Position numbers and translations under genes: made by a program. A stretch of 64,000 nt of DNA from Pterobdella sp. o SKG-2022 (lineage: Eukaryota; Annelida; Clitellata; Hirudinida; Piscicolidae), in NCBI GenBank assembly GCA_964035795.1, contig OZ038320.1, positions 24,058,118 through 24,122,117 of the forward strand, written 5' to 3'. The notes under the pieces are model-generated. The model saw only the letters and a program-made list of their open reading frames with translations. It searched no databases and was not told the DNA's origin. Each line of letters opens with the position of its first letter. The stretch's first letter is position 1. Shown here in pieces: positions 39,134 to 48,474 of this stretch.

Positions 39134-39501
39134 ATGAAGAAACAAGCACTGTTCATAGTAGTACTCTTGCTAATGGCAACCATGGTATCCACCATGCCAA
39201 GAAAAGAAACTGATTGCTTGTTTGGAGGGAAACAGCAGAAACTCAAAGGCATGCATGGAAGTTAAAATGAGAATATATTTATAAATCTTCAAAAATTAAT
39301 ATATATGGTAACAATTATGTCTATTGTCTCGTGTTTTTGTTTTCTATCGACTAGTTGAAGTTTTGTGAGCAACTTTTTGATTGATTTTTGATAAAAATTT
39401 AAAAATTAAGCTGATAATGATAATGCCATGTTTTTAAATACATCCCCACAGAGCAGAGAAAACAAGAAAAAGAAGAAGCTATAATGACGACCATCCGTTA
39501 G
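39134..39501 (+). CDS. Small secreted peptide (58 aa), two exons
   Basis: Exon 1 (39134-39260) and exon 2 (39452-39501) join at a phase-1 GT-AG intron of 191 bp. The protein starts with a clear signal peptide, MKKQALFIVVLLLMATMVST, followed by a short mature part with a single Cys and a Lys/Glu/Gln-rich tail ending in MTTIR. A basic PRKETD segment follows the likely cleavage site. It may be a secreted peptide or peptide precursor, but no family is recognised and one Cys gives no internal disulfide. If the intron were not removed, the frame would end after KGMHGS (stop at about 39263). The signal peptide and in-phase splice support a real gene; conservation is untested. Confidence 0.5.
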
Positions 39502-40260
39502 AACTTTAAAATTACGAATAAGATTAGTGACAATAACCTCAGTAATGCCAGGCCACGTAATTTTTTATTCAAAAAAAAATTTAAAAAAGAACAAAACTTC
39601 AACCCTTATTCATATTTGATCATAAAAAAACAATTTAAGAATCATAGCAATGGTAGTTTATATTATATTTGGAAATATTTTTTGAGTTATTTATAAACAC
39701 AAATCTCCCATAGCCTACTTTTTCCGGAGTTATACATAAAAGAATGAAAAAAGTTGAAACCTCCAAATATAAAACATTTGATTCAAAACTTTTAAATATA
39801 ATTCTAAGCAAATTTATCTGTTTCCCAACAATTTTGCTTGTTTAAAAACTAGTTATTAATTAATTTATAATTTCTCAATGTTTATTAATAAAAAGACGAT
39901 GCAGTAGCTTTTTTGGTACGAATCAATGCTATGAACCTGAAATAGCGAATGTGACTATAGAAAAGATAAATGGTGTATTATTTCAAATCAAAAATAAATA
40001 TAAAATTAAATCATGAATAGTATTGGAAGGTTTTGAAAACTCTTCAGCAACATAAAGACCCCAAGAGAGAGTCTGCAATTCACACAAACAGCTGTCAGTG
40101 TTGAAGTTCTTTAAAAGAATAAATTTATATTAAAACTGCCTCACTTTTAAGTTGAAAAAATAAGAAATATTTGATAAAAAGGTACTCTAGGTTTTTAAAA
40201 TTAGAAGCAACTTTCGTAATAAACGCAAATTTTTTCAAAATTTATTAGAAAACCCAAAAA
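39502..40260. other. Interval between the small peptide gene and ARMC5; no gene seen
   Basis: AT-rich, probably holding the 3' untranslated ends of both convergent genes. No repeats or open frames of note were found. Confidence 0.5.
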
Positions 40261-43200
40261 TTAGAACTTGTGGATGCAACAACGTTTGATAATTTTACCG
40301 ACTATGTTGATGAAATCTTCTTTACAAATGTATTTTAATATGTACAAAACAAAATCATATTTTTTATCACTAGTTATTTCTTGACACACATACAGAATTG
40401 TGCGGGCTAAAAGAGGTCTACTCACAAGGAATGAATTGCTCTTCAAAACGACGTCGAAATAAACTGGCATATTAGAACAAATTACGTTCACGATGCGTTC
40501 TTCCAATCGCTTGACCAAATATCGGTTTGCCAGTTGTAGAACCTCAACTAGAGTTTCTTCGTTTTCAACTTCAAACAAAAGTGGGTTAAAACGTCCACTG
40601 AGGAGACTCTGATTGAAAAGTTTAAACGCCTCGAATGAAGCATCTGTAATTGTAACAAATTTATTTCTTGACTCGCAAAAAATCCCTTCAAACATGGCTC
40701 TGAAAACTTCAGAATGCATGGATGTTTTGCTTTTCACAGACTTTATTTGTTCACCCTCAACAACAAATGTTACATCGTATATCAACTTCTGGTGGCTTTC
40801 TTCTTCGTTATCATCACAGACATCACACTCACATGGGACAGAGGCGAAAGAAAGAAGATTACAGAAGCTGTTGATAGACAACAGTCGAAGTGGATTCTTT
40901 TTGTCGTACATACTGCCCACTAACTCCTTTATCACCTTTTCTTGATTCAAATACCTTATTTTACCAGAATCAATTCTGTTGAAATATTTTATTTCATTCT
41001 AATAAGATTGTTTTCTTAATTTTTAATGAGCATAGAAAGTTTAAAAAAAATAATTTTTTTCATCATTAAAAAAAAATTAAATTTATTTCTGCAAAGTAAA
41101 ATCTTCACCTTTCGAGGTAACACAAAGAAATCGCACAGGGGAGTCTAGTGGAGTCCTTGGAGATCAATTCTTGTAGGATTGTCGATGCATATCTCGACAA
41201 AAATACTTTTGATAGATTATTTGTGACCAGAGAAAAATGATGATGATGGTGGCATTGTGAAGCGACTTTGGAAAACAAATCAACCATAGGCAGAAGCATT
41301 TCTGAAAGCAATAGCTTAAAATACAAGGGGTTCTGACTCACTTGACTCAAGAGATAAGCTAGTTTGTAATTATTATCGACCGCAGGAATAGTATATATAA
41401 GTGTGCGGATGCTTTCTAAGCGGTTGAAGTACTTTTCTGCCGACGGATGTCCTACCAAGTGACTGATGAAGTTGATAATGAGAGATTGAATGCCTTCTTC
41501 TTCATCTTCTTTATTGTTTGTGCAATTATCAGTAGGAGAAGTCATCCCTTCAAGAGTGCTTTGCAGACAAAAGCTCGAATCCAATTTCGTTTTTTTGTTT
41601 TCTGTCTCTGAATATATTTTTCTTTTTTTTACCAATCTTTCCTTATCCAATAAATCACACTTGGAGTACACGCGGTCATAAATACGTTTATTTTTGCGAT
41701 TTACTTCAAACATTTTGGCTAACTCATACAAATGCTTGTCTTCGTCTAAAAAATCTTCCTCCTCAACATCTTCTTCATTAGAGCTCTCTTCATCAAACTC
41801 ATTGCAGCCATCATCACTTCGCTCAACCACCTCAATTTGGTCTTCACTTGTCATGGGTGGTGATGAGTTAGTGGGGAGATCTTGTGTAGGAAAATCTCCA
41901 TTGAAGGTTGAAGGGGAGACTGGTGTGTTGGCACTGACAGAAGTAGCCACTTCGTTTGTTACATACAATAGTTTTGAAGTTATTTCGGGCAAATTGAATG
42001 ATGTTTTAGAGGTGAGAAGTTTGATGCATAAAGAGATAATATGGTGTTTTATGAGGTAGTTAGTGGCGTCGGAATTATACTTGAAACAATTTATAATGCC
42101 TAAAAGTATGTTGTGATCACAATTGACGTCAGAAAAGGCCCTTAAAAGAAGATCCAAAAAATGTTCATTCTGTACAGTTGTTGTGCGGTTGTTTGGTTCT
42201 CTGCAACACAAATAGATAGCTTTAAGAAATTGGTTTTTCTCGTCATTGTTCGAAGCTTTTTCATATGATGATATCAATAGATTTAATACCCCTGAAGAAC
42301 CAAAGTATTTTAGTAACTCTCGCTTCAATAATATCTTCGTTAAAATGAACCGGTAGACTAAATATGAAGCATAGTCTTTATTTCCTACTAAGTTAACCAT
42401 TTTAGTCATAATTTCAGAATCTATAAACTGCGTTTTGACATCATTTGACCACCTAAAAAGAAAAACAAAAATAATTTTATAATTTTCATTGGAAACTTAT
42501 TAAAAAATGAATACCTCAAAAGAGATACTATAAAAAAATGATTTTAAAAGTATATAAACATGCATTAATATTATAACACTAGCTTAAACTGATTACACAA
42601 AATTTTGAAACAAACAAATACATTAAATACATATTCTGATATTAAAAAAATAATTCAACCTTTTGAGAAAGTGGTTGATTGTGACAAGCACTTCTTTGAG
42701 TGAAGAAGGAGTGAGATGATAATTCAACAATAAACATACATTTTTTACAACTTTTTTTTCTACCATGTTGAAGCAATGCTCTTTAGATCTTGAAAGAGAC
42801 CTAAAAAAAATATTTTAAAATAAAAAAACATTTAGAATAACTGATTAAAGTTACTTAATTGAAAAAATATTTTTTAATTAATGTAAAGATTAAATTTTTA
42901 AAAGAATATTTGTATTTGTATTTGTATTTGTATTTGTAGGGCGCGCAGTTTGCAAACTAGGTTTGCTGCAGAGGCGCTGTTCTAATCAGAAGGGCTATGA
43001 GAAAGAAATTTGGCTATAAAGATGCGTTTTTAAACGCTTGCGAAAAATTTTAAGAGAAGGTGAAAGACGGACATTAAGTGGAAGAGAGTTCCATAAGTGA
43101 GGGGCGATATGCGAGAAGGAGCGATGTAAGAAAGGTTTAGAAGAGACAGGCTGATGTAGGCATAAACCAGTGTTGGAAGACCTGAGAGACTCAGAAGTCT

Positions 43201-46200
43201 GTCTGATGGAAAGACGGTCATATAAATAAGCTGGCTGATTAAAGTATAAGATGTTAGCCGTGAGCCATAGCAACTTGAACTGGGCTCTTAGTACGACCGG
43301 CAGCCAATGGAGGCGATCGAGACAGGTGTGAGATGAAGAATAGTAGTCGGCTTGAAGAGCGGTTTTAGCAGCGCGATTTTGGAGAGATTGCAACTTAGAA
43401 ATAAGACAGTTCGGGAGTCGACAAAGAAGAGAGTTACAGTAATCAATCCTTGAAAGAACTAAAGAGATGATCAGAGCAACGGCAGTGTCAAAGGGTAGGA
43501 ACTTGCGTGCCTGTCTGATCGCATGGAGATGAAAGTTGGATGATTGTATGATCTGAGAGACAAAGTGTGTAAAGTTGAGTCTAGAATCAAGAGTTACACC
43601 TAGTATCTTCAGTTTGGACGTTACGGAAAGAGTAGTGCTGTCAAAGATTACTTCAGTGGGAAGATTGGATTTGGAAAGGAGTATGGGACTGCCGACAAAC
43701 ATCACTTCGCTTTTGTTAGGATTCAACATGAGGTGATTGTTAGAAAACCAAAGATTGAGCTCAGTGATGCATTCAGATATCTTAGTGAGGCTGGGATGAG
43801 GATCAAGGTAAGAAGCGCCTGTAAAGAGGGTAATATCATCAGCAAACTGATGATATAGAACGTCGTGCTTCTGTATGATCTCGCTAATAGGAGAAGTATA
43901 AAGAGAAAAGAGTATGGGCCCAAGAACAGAACCTTGAGGAACACCAAAACGAAGGGAGACAGGGGTAGAGGAAGAGCAGCTTATCTTAACAAATTGCTTG
44001 CGTTCGGAAAGATAGGACTGAAACCAGGATAAAGCAATGCCAGAAATGTGAAAGTAGTCTTCAAGGATATGCAGCATATTTGGATGATTAATGGTGTCAA
44101 AAGCTGCTGAAATATCTAAAGACACTAAGACGGCCGCAGACCCGGTAGCACAGATATTGCGGAGGCTGTCAGTGATGTACAAAAGCGCAGTTTCCGTTGA
44201 GTGATGTGAGCGATACGCCGACTGGAAAAGGTTGAAGTTACGCAGTACAGAAACATGAGAGGATAATCTCTTGAGAACAACCCTTTCTAAGATCTTTGAG
44301 ATGGTGCTGAGGTTTGAAATAGGACGATAATTGGATGGTTGCATGGGGTCTAGATTATATTTTTTCAGTAAAGGGGTTACCTGCGCCGTTTTGAATGAAG
44401 TTGGAAAAATACCCTGTGAAAAGGAAAGAGCCGAAAGTTTGCATATAATGGAGGCAAAGATGCCGGAAAACTGCTTAAGCAGGAAAACAGGGATTATATC
44501 TAAAGGTGAGGATTTATTTGGGAGAGAATTGATCAATTTGATGATTTCATCAACACTAGGAGGTGAGAAAAATGAGAGATTTGATTGATCACTGTCAGTT
44601 AAGGAGGGCTGACGGGGAAGATTAGTGATCGGTAGCGAGCTATGAATCAACTCAATCTTAGTCTTGAAAAAAGTGCTAAAGTTTTCAACAAAAAGATCAT
44701 ATTCCGCAGGAGTCCGCGGAGGAAGTGGAGGAGACCTGTGAAGTATGGAGTTCGCCGTTTTCAAAAAGGCTTTGGAGTTAGGTGTCGCTGAAGATAGCGA
44801 TAGATTAAGATAATCAGCACGTGACTTGTTAATGGCGGCGCGGGCGAGTTTACGTGAAATACGGAATTCCTGTAAAAGATCATCAGGGACTTGCACACAA
44901 AGCTTTCGGAGACTGGATATCTGTCTCTCGATTTTCCTTCTTCGGCGTTTGGCAGAGAGAGCATTTTCAGACAGATGAAAGTGTGAATGGAAGCTGGGGC
45001 GAAAAGTATGACTGCGTAAAGGAGCATGAGAATTCATCAGCGAAAGAAACAATTTGTCCATGGAACTAACAAAGTCATCAACCTTAGAGATTGGAGAATT
45101 AATAAGTAAATCGCTTATAAAATTGACATCCTTTCCAAAGCCGGCCAAGTTGAGATTCATGAAAGACCGAGAAGTGACACGATGAGGTGAAAGGTGGGGC
45201 CGTGCGAGGTTAAGACGGCACGAAATAAGGAAATGATCAGATTCAAAAATTTCGCTGACAGGGTCAGAAATAAGATGAGAGAGAGAAGCAGGTGTGATAA
45301 CAAGATCGAGAGTATTGCCAAGTCTGTGAGTTGGAAAGTTAATATGCTGCATCAAACCGTGCTCTCGCAAAAGAATATTAAGGGGATTATCAAGATGATG
45401 ACAATTAGGCGTATTAAAATCTCCAGCCATTATGAAATGATTGAATGTCGAAGAAAGAAAATAAAGATGAGCTGTGAGTTCACGAATAAAATTACTTGAG
45501 TTAGGAGGGCGGTAAATAACAGAAATGGTTAAGGAACGTGTTAGGAAAGAGGCTTGGGCAGTTAATGCTTCAAAGGAAGAGTGTATTTCAGATTTTACAA
45601 GTGTCAGTTTAACAGAGTTGGAGGAAATCAAAGAAATACCACCACCGCGTTTTCCACTAGAACGATGAGAATGTAGAACATGGTAACCTGGGGGAACAAT
45701 GTCGTATTTTGTGACATTGTCAGCATCTTCCGGGATCCACGTTTCAGTCAATGCAAGGATATCGAAACAGTGAGTGGAGATCGCGTCCAGGATAAGAGTG
45801 GATTTGTTGCGAGTGGAACGGGGATTGAGAAGGCCAAACTTCACAAAAGGAGATGGATTTTGAGGGTGCATGAGTAAGGCAGGCCTTCATTGCCAGGCCG
45901 TACGCCCCATCTTAAGTCGCACTTGTTGCTTGTACACCGGACAAGAAGAGGATGTGGTGACATGGTCATGGCAAGGACGATTTGATCTAAAACAAGGAAC
46001 ACAGAAGGGAAGAGAAGATCTAGAGCAGTTGTCAGACGGATGGTCTTTGCCACAGTGCTCACATACTCTAGGGTTGTGGCATTTAGCTATATTATGGCCG
46101 TAAGTCTGACAATTCAGACATCTAGTAGGGTGAACACGGGAGTGGAAAGGAAATCTACCAAAAGGGAGGTGAATATTCTTGGACTTGATCAGAGTGGGAA

Positions 46201-48098
46201 AAACAGTGCTTGGAACTTGGATAAGCCAATCACGGGTAGAAGGGTTTCGTGCGTTAGGCCTCTGTCTGAAGGCACGAAGAGCACTGGGATGAGCAGATGG
46301 AAAGAGAAGATTGAGAGAGGTTTCCAGTTCTTTATCCGAAACCCATGTCGGTAGACCCAGAACAGTAATTGTTGGGTTTAAAAGAATTGGGTCATGAAGG
46401 CGGATGTTGGGAAGAGAGGAAAGAAAAAGTTTGGCATCTTTGAGCAAATCAGCAGAGTCAGCTTCCCAGACAACGGCATCAGTAGACTCACGAACATGCT
46501 TGGGATAAGACTTAAAGGTCTGCTTAGAAAGGTTAATGGATGAAACCAATCTTCTGCAGAGCTCGCTTGGAGTCTCACCTATGGTGGAAGTAATTTTAGT
46601 CAAATATTTAATTATTGGTGGAGTTTTCTTGATAAGCTGGTTCATATGTTGGTTGGGGGGGAATGAGTGTGAGATTTTGTTAGTGGGTGGAGAGGAAAGG
46701 GTGTGCTTGTTTTTTGACTTAACAATAGTGCTGTAAGTAGGTTGAGGTGAGTTAGAAGTAAGAGTAGATGTGATTGTATTGATTGGTAAAAATGATTCTA
46801 GTGAAATTAATGATGGAAAATTATTAATTAAACTAAGAGATGAAGTAGTTGTTGTAGAAGCAAGAGATGGAGAAGTTGAAAATGATGCCATGCTTGTGGA
46901 TGAAGTTGGAGAAGTGGTCATAGTTGTTGAAGTTGAGCTTGATGAAGAAGATGGAGTTGTTGAAGAGAGTGGGGTTATTGCATGGGATGAAGAGTTAGTT
47001 GAAGAAAATGTAGTAGTAGAAGCAGGAGATGGAGAAGTTGAAATTGATGTCATGCTTGTGGATGAAGTTGGAGAAGTGGTCATAGTTGTTGAGGTTGAGC
47101 TTGATGAAGAAGATGGAGTAGTTGAGAGGAGTGGAGTTATTGCATGGGATGAAGAGTTAGTTGAAGGAGATGTAGTGGTCAAGGAGATTGAGGCAGTCGA
47201 AGGAGATGTAGTGGTTAAGAAGATTGAAGTGCTTGAGGGAGATGTGGTAGTTGAAGTAAATGTAGTGGTCGAAAAAAGTGAAGTAGTTGAAGGATAAGAA
47301 GTAGTCAAAGAAGATGTGGTAGGCGAGAAAAGTGAAGGAGCTGAGGTGGTCATAGTCTTCGGCTTTCGCCCCCTTTTTTTTGGAACCGAAGGTTTCTCAG
47401 GCTTTATTAAGTTCAACACATTACTTTTTAACGTGTTGAGAGCTGCTTGAATAGAATCAATCTCGGAACAAATTATTTCGATGGCGGACATATTATCGAC
47501 CATAGACATGAATATAGGTTATAACCTTAATGACTTGAGGTAGTCTTTCATCAATGTGTCATCTGTATGTGCATGTTCTATGAATATTATCACACTATTC
47601 AATGCTTCAGCATCATCATGTATTGAAAATCTACACAATCTGTTACTGCATAAGTTTCCCACTATTTTACAAATGAGTTTCAATAATTCTTTATCCATTG
47701 AAGGTTTTAGTAATTTACCTATGTGTTATTTATTTGTCAATAGTTTGCGAAGTATTTGATGTAAAAGTTTAACATACAAATTGCAGATACTGTATTCCAT
47801 TGAAGAAGTTGCAATTTAGTTTTGTTATCATTGCAACATAATGATAAAACTTTTAAAGCATCTACAGTGGGCTCATGTTCTATACACTCACATAAAAATT
47901 TCAAACCTGTGTAAATCAAGAACCTGAATTTTTCGACATTTATATAATCTTTCACCTACCATTACTCTGTCTAAAGTCTGTAATATCACAAAGACTGTTC
48001 AAAGATGACAACAAGCTTTTGAAAGTTTGGGAATTCAAATTTTTGTTTCCCATACTTACTTTCATTAAAGATGAAAAATAGCTTTTTTTTGTTTCCAT
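40261..48098 (-). CDS. ARMC5: ARMC5-like protein: ARM repeats with C-terminal BTB domain
   Basis: Six exons, read downward, join to 886 codons plus stop: 48098-47960, 47906-47778, 47718-47526, 42800-42660, 42452-41109, 40975-40261. Human ARMC5 is of similar size. The N-terminal two-thirds shows armadillo-type helices (LLKLICKIVGNLCSNRLCR, VKNVCLLLNYHLTPSSLKEV, KNQFLKAIYLCCREPNNRT). An acidic, Ser-rich linker (EESSNEEDVEEEDFLDEDK) follows, then more helices, and exon 6 ends in a BTB fold (YDVTFVVEGEQIKSVKSKTS, HSEVFRAMFEGIF, LANRYLVKRLEERIV). In mammals ARMC5 is a substrate adaptor of a CUL3 ubiquitin ligase that targets RNA polymerase II; the same role here is inference. Introns 1 and 2 are tiny (53 and 59 bp), whereas intron 3 is 4.7 kb and nearly filled by a LINE. 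The start ATG is 376 bp from the WLS start on the other strand. ARMC5 is chosen over other ARM/BTB proteins because BTB is C-terminal. Confidence 0.85.
42995..45871 (-). CDS. LINE ORF2: endonuclease and reverse transcriptase (958 aa)
   Basis: Residues about 1-230 form an apurinic-type endonuclease with the expected residues in order: KFGLLNPRSTRNK, LTETW, GKRGGGISLI, AGDFNTP, LDLVIT and SDHFLIS (catalytic Asp-His pair). The polymerase follows: NYRPISNLSTISKILE, motif A LDISAAFDTINH, motif B GVPQGSVLGPILFSLY, motif C FADDITLF, then LKILGVTLDSRLNF. The tail has RLHWLPVVLRAQFKLLWLT, typical of CR1/L2 relatives. Every catalytic motif is present and the frame is open, so the enzyme could be functional. 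It would nick the target DNA and copy the element RNA there (target-primed reverse transcription). The clade is inferred from motif style. Confidence 0.92.
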   Translation of the reverse strand: MHPQNPSPFVKFGLLNPRSTRNKSTLILDAISTHCFDILALTETWIPEDADNVTKYDIVPPGYHVLHSHRSSGKRGGGISLISSNSVKLTLVKSEIHSSFEALTAQASFLTRSLTISVIYRPPNSSNFIRELTAHLYFLSSTFNHFIMAGDFNTPNCHHLDNPLNILLREHGLMQHINFPTHRLGNTLDLVITPASLSHLISDPVSEIFESDHFLISCRLNLARPHLSPHRVTSRSFMNLNLAGFGKDVNFISDLLINSPISKVDDFVSSMDKLFLSLMNSHAPLRSHTFRPSFHSHFHLSENALSAKRRRRKIERQISSLRKLCVQVPDDLLQEFRISRKLARAAINKSRADYLNLSLSSATPNSKAFLKTANSILHRSPPLPPRTPAEYDLFVENFSTFFKTKIELIHSSLPITNLPRQPSLTDSDQSNLSFFSPPSVDEIIKLINSLPNKSSPLDIIPVFLLKQFSGIFASIICKLSALSFSQGIFPTSFKTAQVTPLLKKYNLDPMQPSNYRPISNLSTISKILERVVLKRLSSHVSVLRNFNLFQSAYRSHHSTETALLYITDSLRNICATGSAAVLVSLDISAAFDTINHPNMLHILEDYFHISGIALSWFQSYLSERKQFVKISCSSSTPVSLRFGVPQGSVLGPILFSLYTSPISEIIQKHDVLYHQFADDITLFTGASYLDPHPSLTKISECITELNLWFSNNHLMLNPNKSEVMFVGSPILLSKSNLPTEVIFDSTTLSVTSKLKILGVTLDSRLNFTHFVSQIIQSSNFHLHAIRQARKFLPFDTAVALIISLVLSRIDYCNSLLCRLPNCLISKLQSLQNRAAKTALQADYYSSSHTCLDRLHWLPVVLRAQFKLLWLTANILYFNQPAYLYDRLSIRQTSESLRSSNTGLCLHQPVSSKPFLHRSFSHIAPHLWNSLPLNVRLSPSLKIFRKRLKTHLYSQISFS
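45887..47509 (-). CDS. LINE ORF1: Ser/Thr-rich protein with C-terminal zinc knuckles (540 aa)
   Basis: After a short coiled segment and a basic KKRGRKPK motif, residues about 55-220 are almost pure Ser/Thr/Pro with tandem repeats. The C-terminal half is globular, with an RRM-like segment (ITVLGLPTWVSDKELETSLN) and CCHC knuckles CLNCQTYGHNIAKC and CEHCGKDHPSDNC, then CPVYKQQVRLKMG just before the stop. ORF1 proteins of this type bind the element RNA and help form the ribonucleoprotein. The start at 47509 is the first in-frame ATG and lies only 17 bases inside the ARMC5 intron; MSMVDNM offers further ATGs within the next few codons. Confidence 0.88.
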   Translation of the reverse strand: MSMVDNMSAIEIICSEIDSIQAALNTLKSNVLNLIKPEKPSVPKKRGRKPKTMTTSAPSLFSPTTSSLTTSYPSTTSLFSTTTFTSTTTSPSSTSIFLTTTSPSTASISLTTTSPSTNSSSHAITPLLSTTPSSSSSSTSTTMTTSPTSSTSMTSISTSPSPASTTTFSSTNSSSHAITPLSSTTPSSSSSSTSTTMTTSPTSSTSMASFSTSPSLASTTTTSSLSLINNFPSLISLESFLPINTITSTLTSNSPQPTYSTIVKSKNKHTLSSPPTNKISHSFPPNQHMNQLIKKTPPIIKYLTKITSTIGETPSELCRRLVSSINLSKQTFKSYPKHVRESTDAVVWEADSADLLKDAKLFLSSLPNIRLHDPILLNPTITVLGLPTWVSDKELETSLNLLFPSAHPSALRAFRQRPNARNPSTRDWLIQVPSTVFPTLIKSKNIHLPFGRFPFHSRVHPTRCLNCQTYGHNIAKCHNPRVCEHCGKDHPSDNCSRSSLPFCVPCFRSNRPCHDHVTTSSSCPVYKQQVRLKMGRTAWQ

Positions 48099-48474
48099 CA
48101 CAACTTCTTGTTACAAAGTTGTGAAAACTCGGTCAAATTTTCAAATTGAAAAAAACATTTTTTTGCAGTTTTACATAAAATATATACCAAATTCGATGTA
48201 AAATTAAAATTCGGAATAAAGCAATTGTTTAAAAATACTTTGAGTAAATTTTACAATAGTTATAGTTGAAACTAAAATTAACTTTTAGTTTTTACATAAT
48301 GAAAAAAATTGATTTTTTAAAATGCATATTTATTTGAATAATGCTAATTTTGAATTATTATTTTTTTATGGATTCGAAATTTTGATCGAGACCTCAAGTG
48401 TAAACAAGTGGTTGAAGCAACTACTGGGAATATCTAAGAATTGATGAATCATCAATTCCTTCTTTTACGTCGAG
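48099..48474. promoter_or_regulatory. Shared intergenic region between divergent ARMC5 and WLS
   Basis: Only 376 bp separate the two start codons on opposite strands, so both 5' untranslated regions and both promoters must fit here or upstream 5' exons were missed. The sequence is AT-rich. A small inverted repeat (ACAACTTCTTGTTACAAAGTTGT, centred near 48111) is the only motif noticed. No TATA box or transcription-factor site can be called with confidence. Confidence 0.55.

Larger units (their letters stand above)
42908..47515 (-). mobile_element. Two-ORF CR1/L2-like LINE with both frames open, in ARMC5 intron 3
   Basis: Read on the minus strand, the element starts at or just before 47509 and carries ORF1 (540 aa) and ORF2 (958 aa), separated by 15 bases. 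It ends in a tail of five TACAAA units (42938-42909), typical of LINEs that end in short repeats rather than poly-A. It lies in the same orientation as the host gene. Neither frame has a stop or shift, so this is a recent insertion. A six-base match (ATATTC) at both ends could be a short target-site duplication but is not convincing. The 5' end is very near the ORF1 start, so the leader is missing or extremely short. Confidence 0.9.

Noticed and set aside
42902..47526. Convincing target-site duplication for the ARMC5-intron LINE
   Set aside because: Only five or six bases (ATATTC) match at the two ends in an AT-rich context, which is expected by chance.
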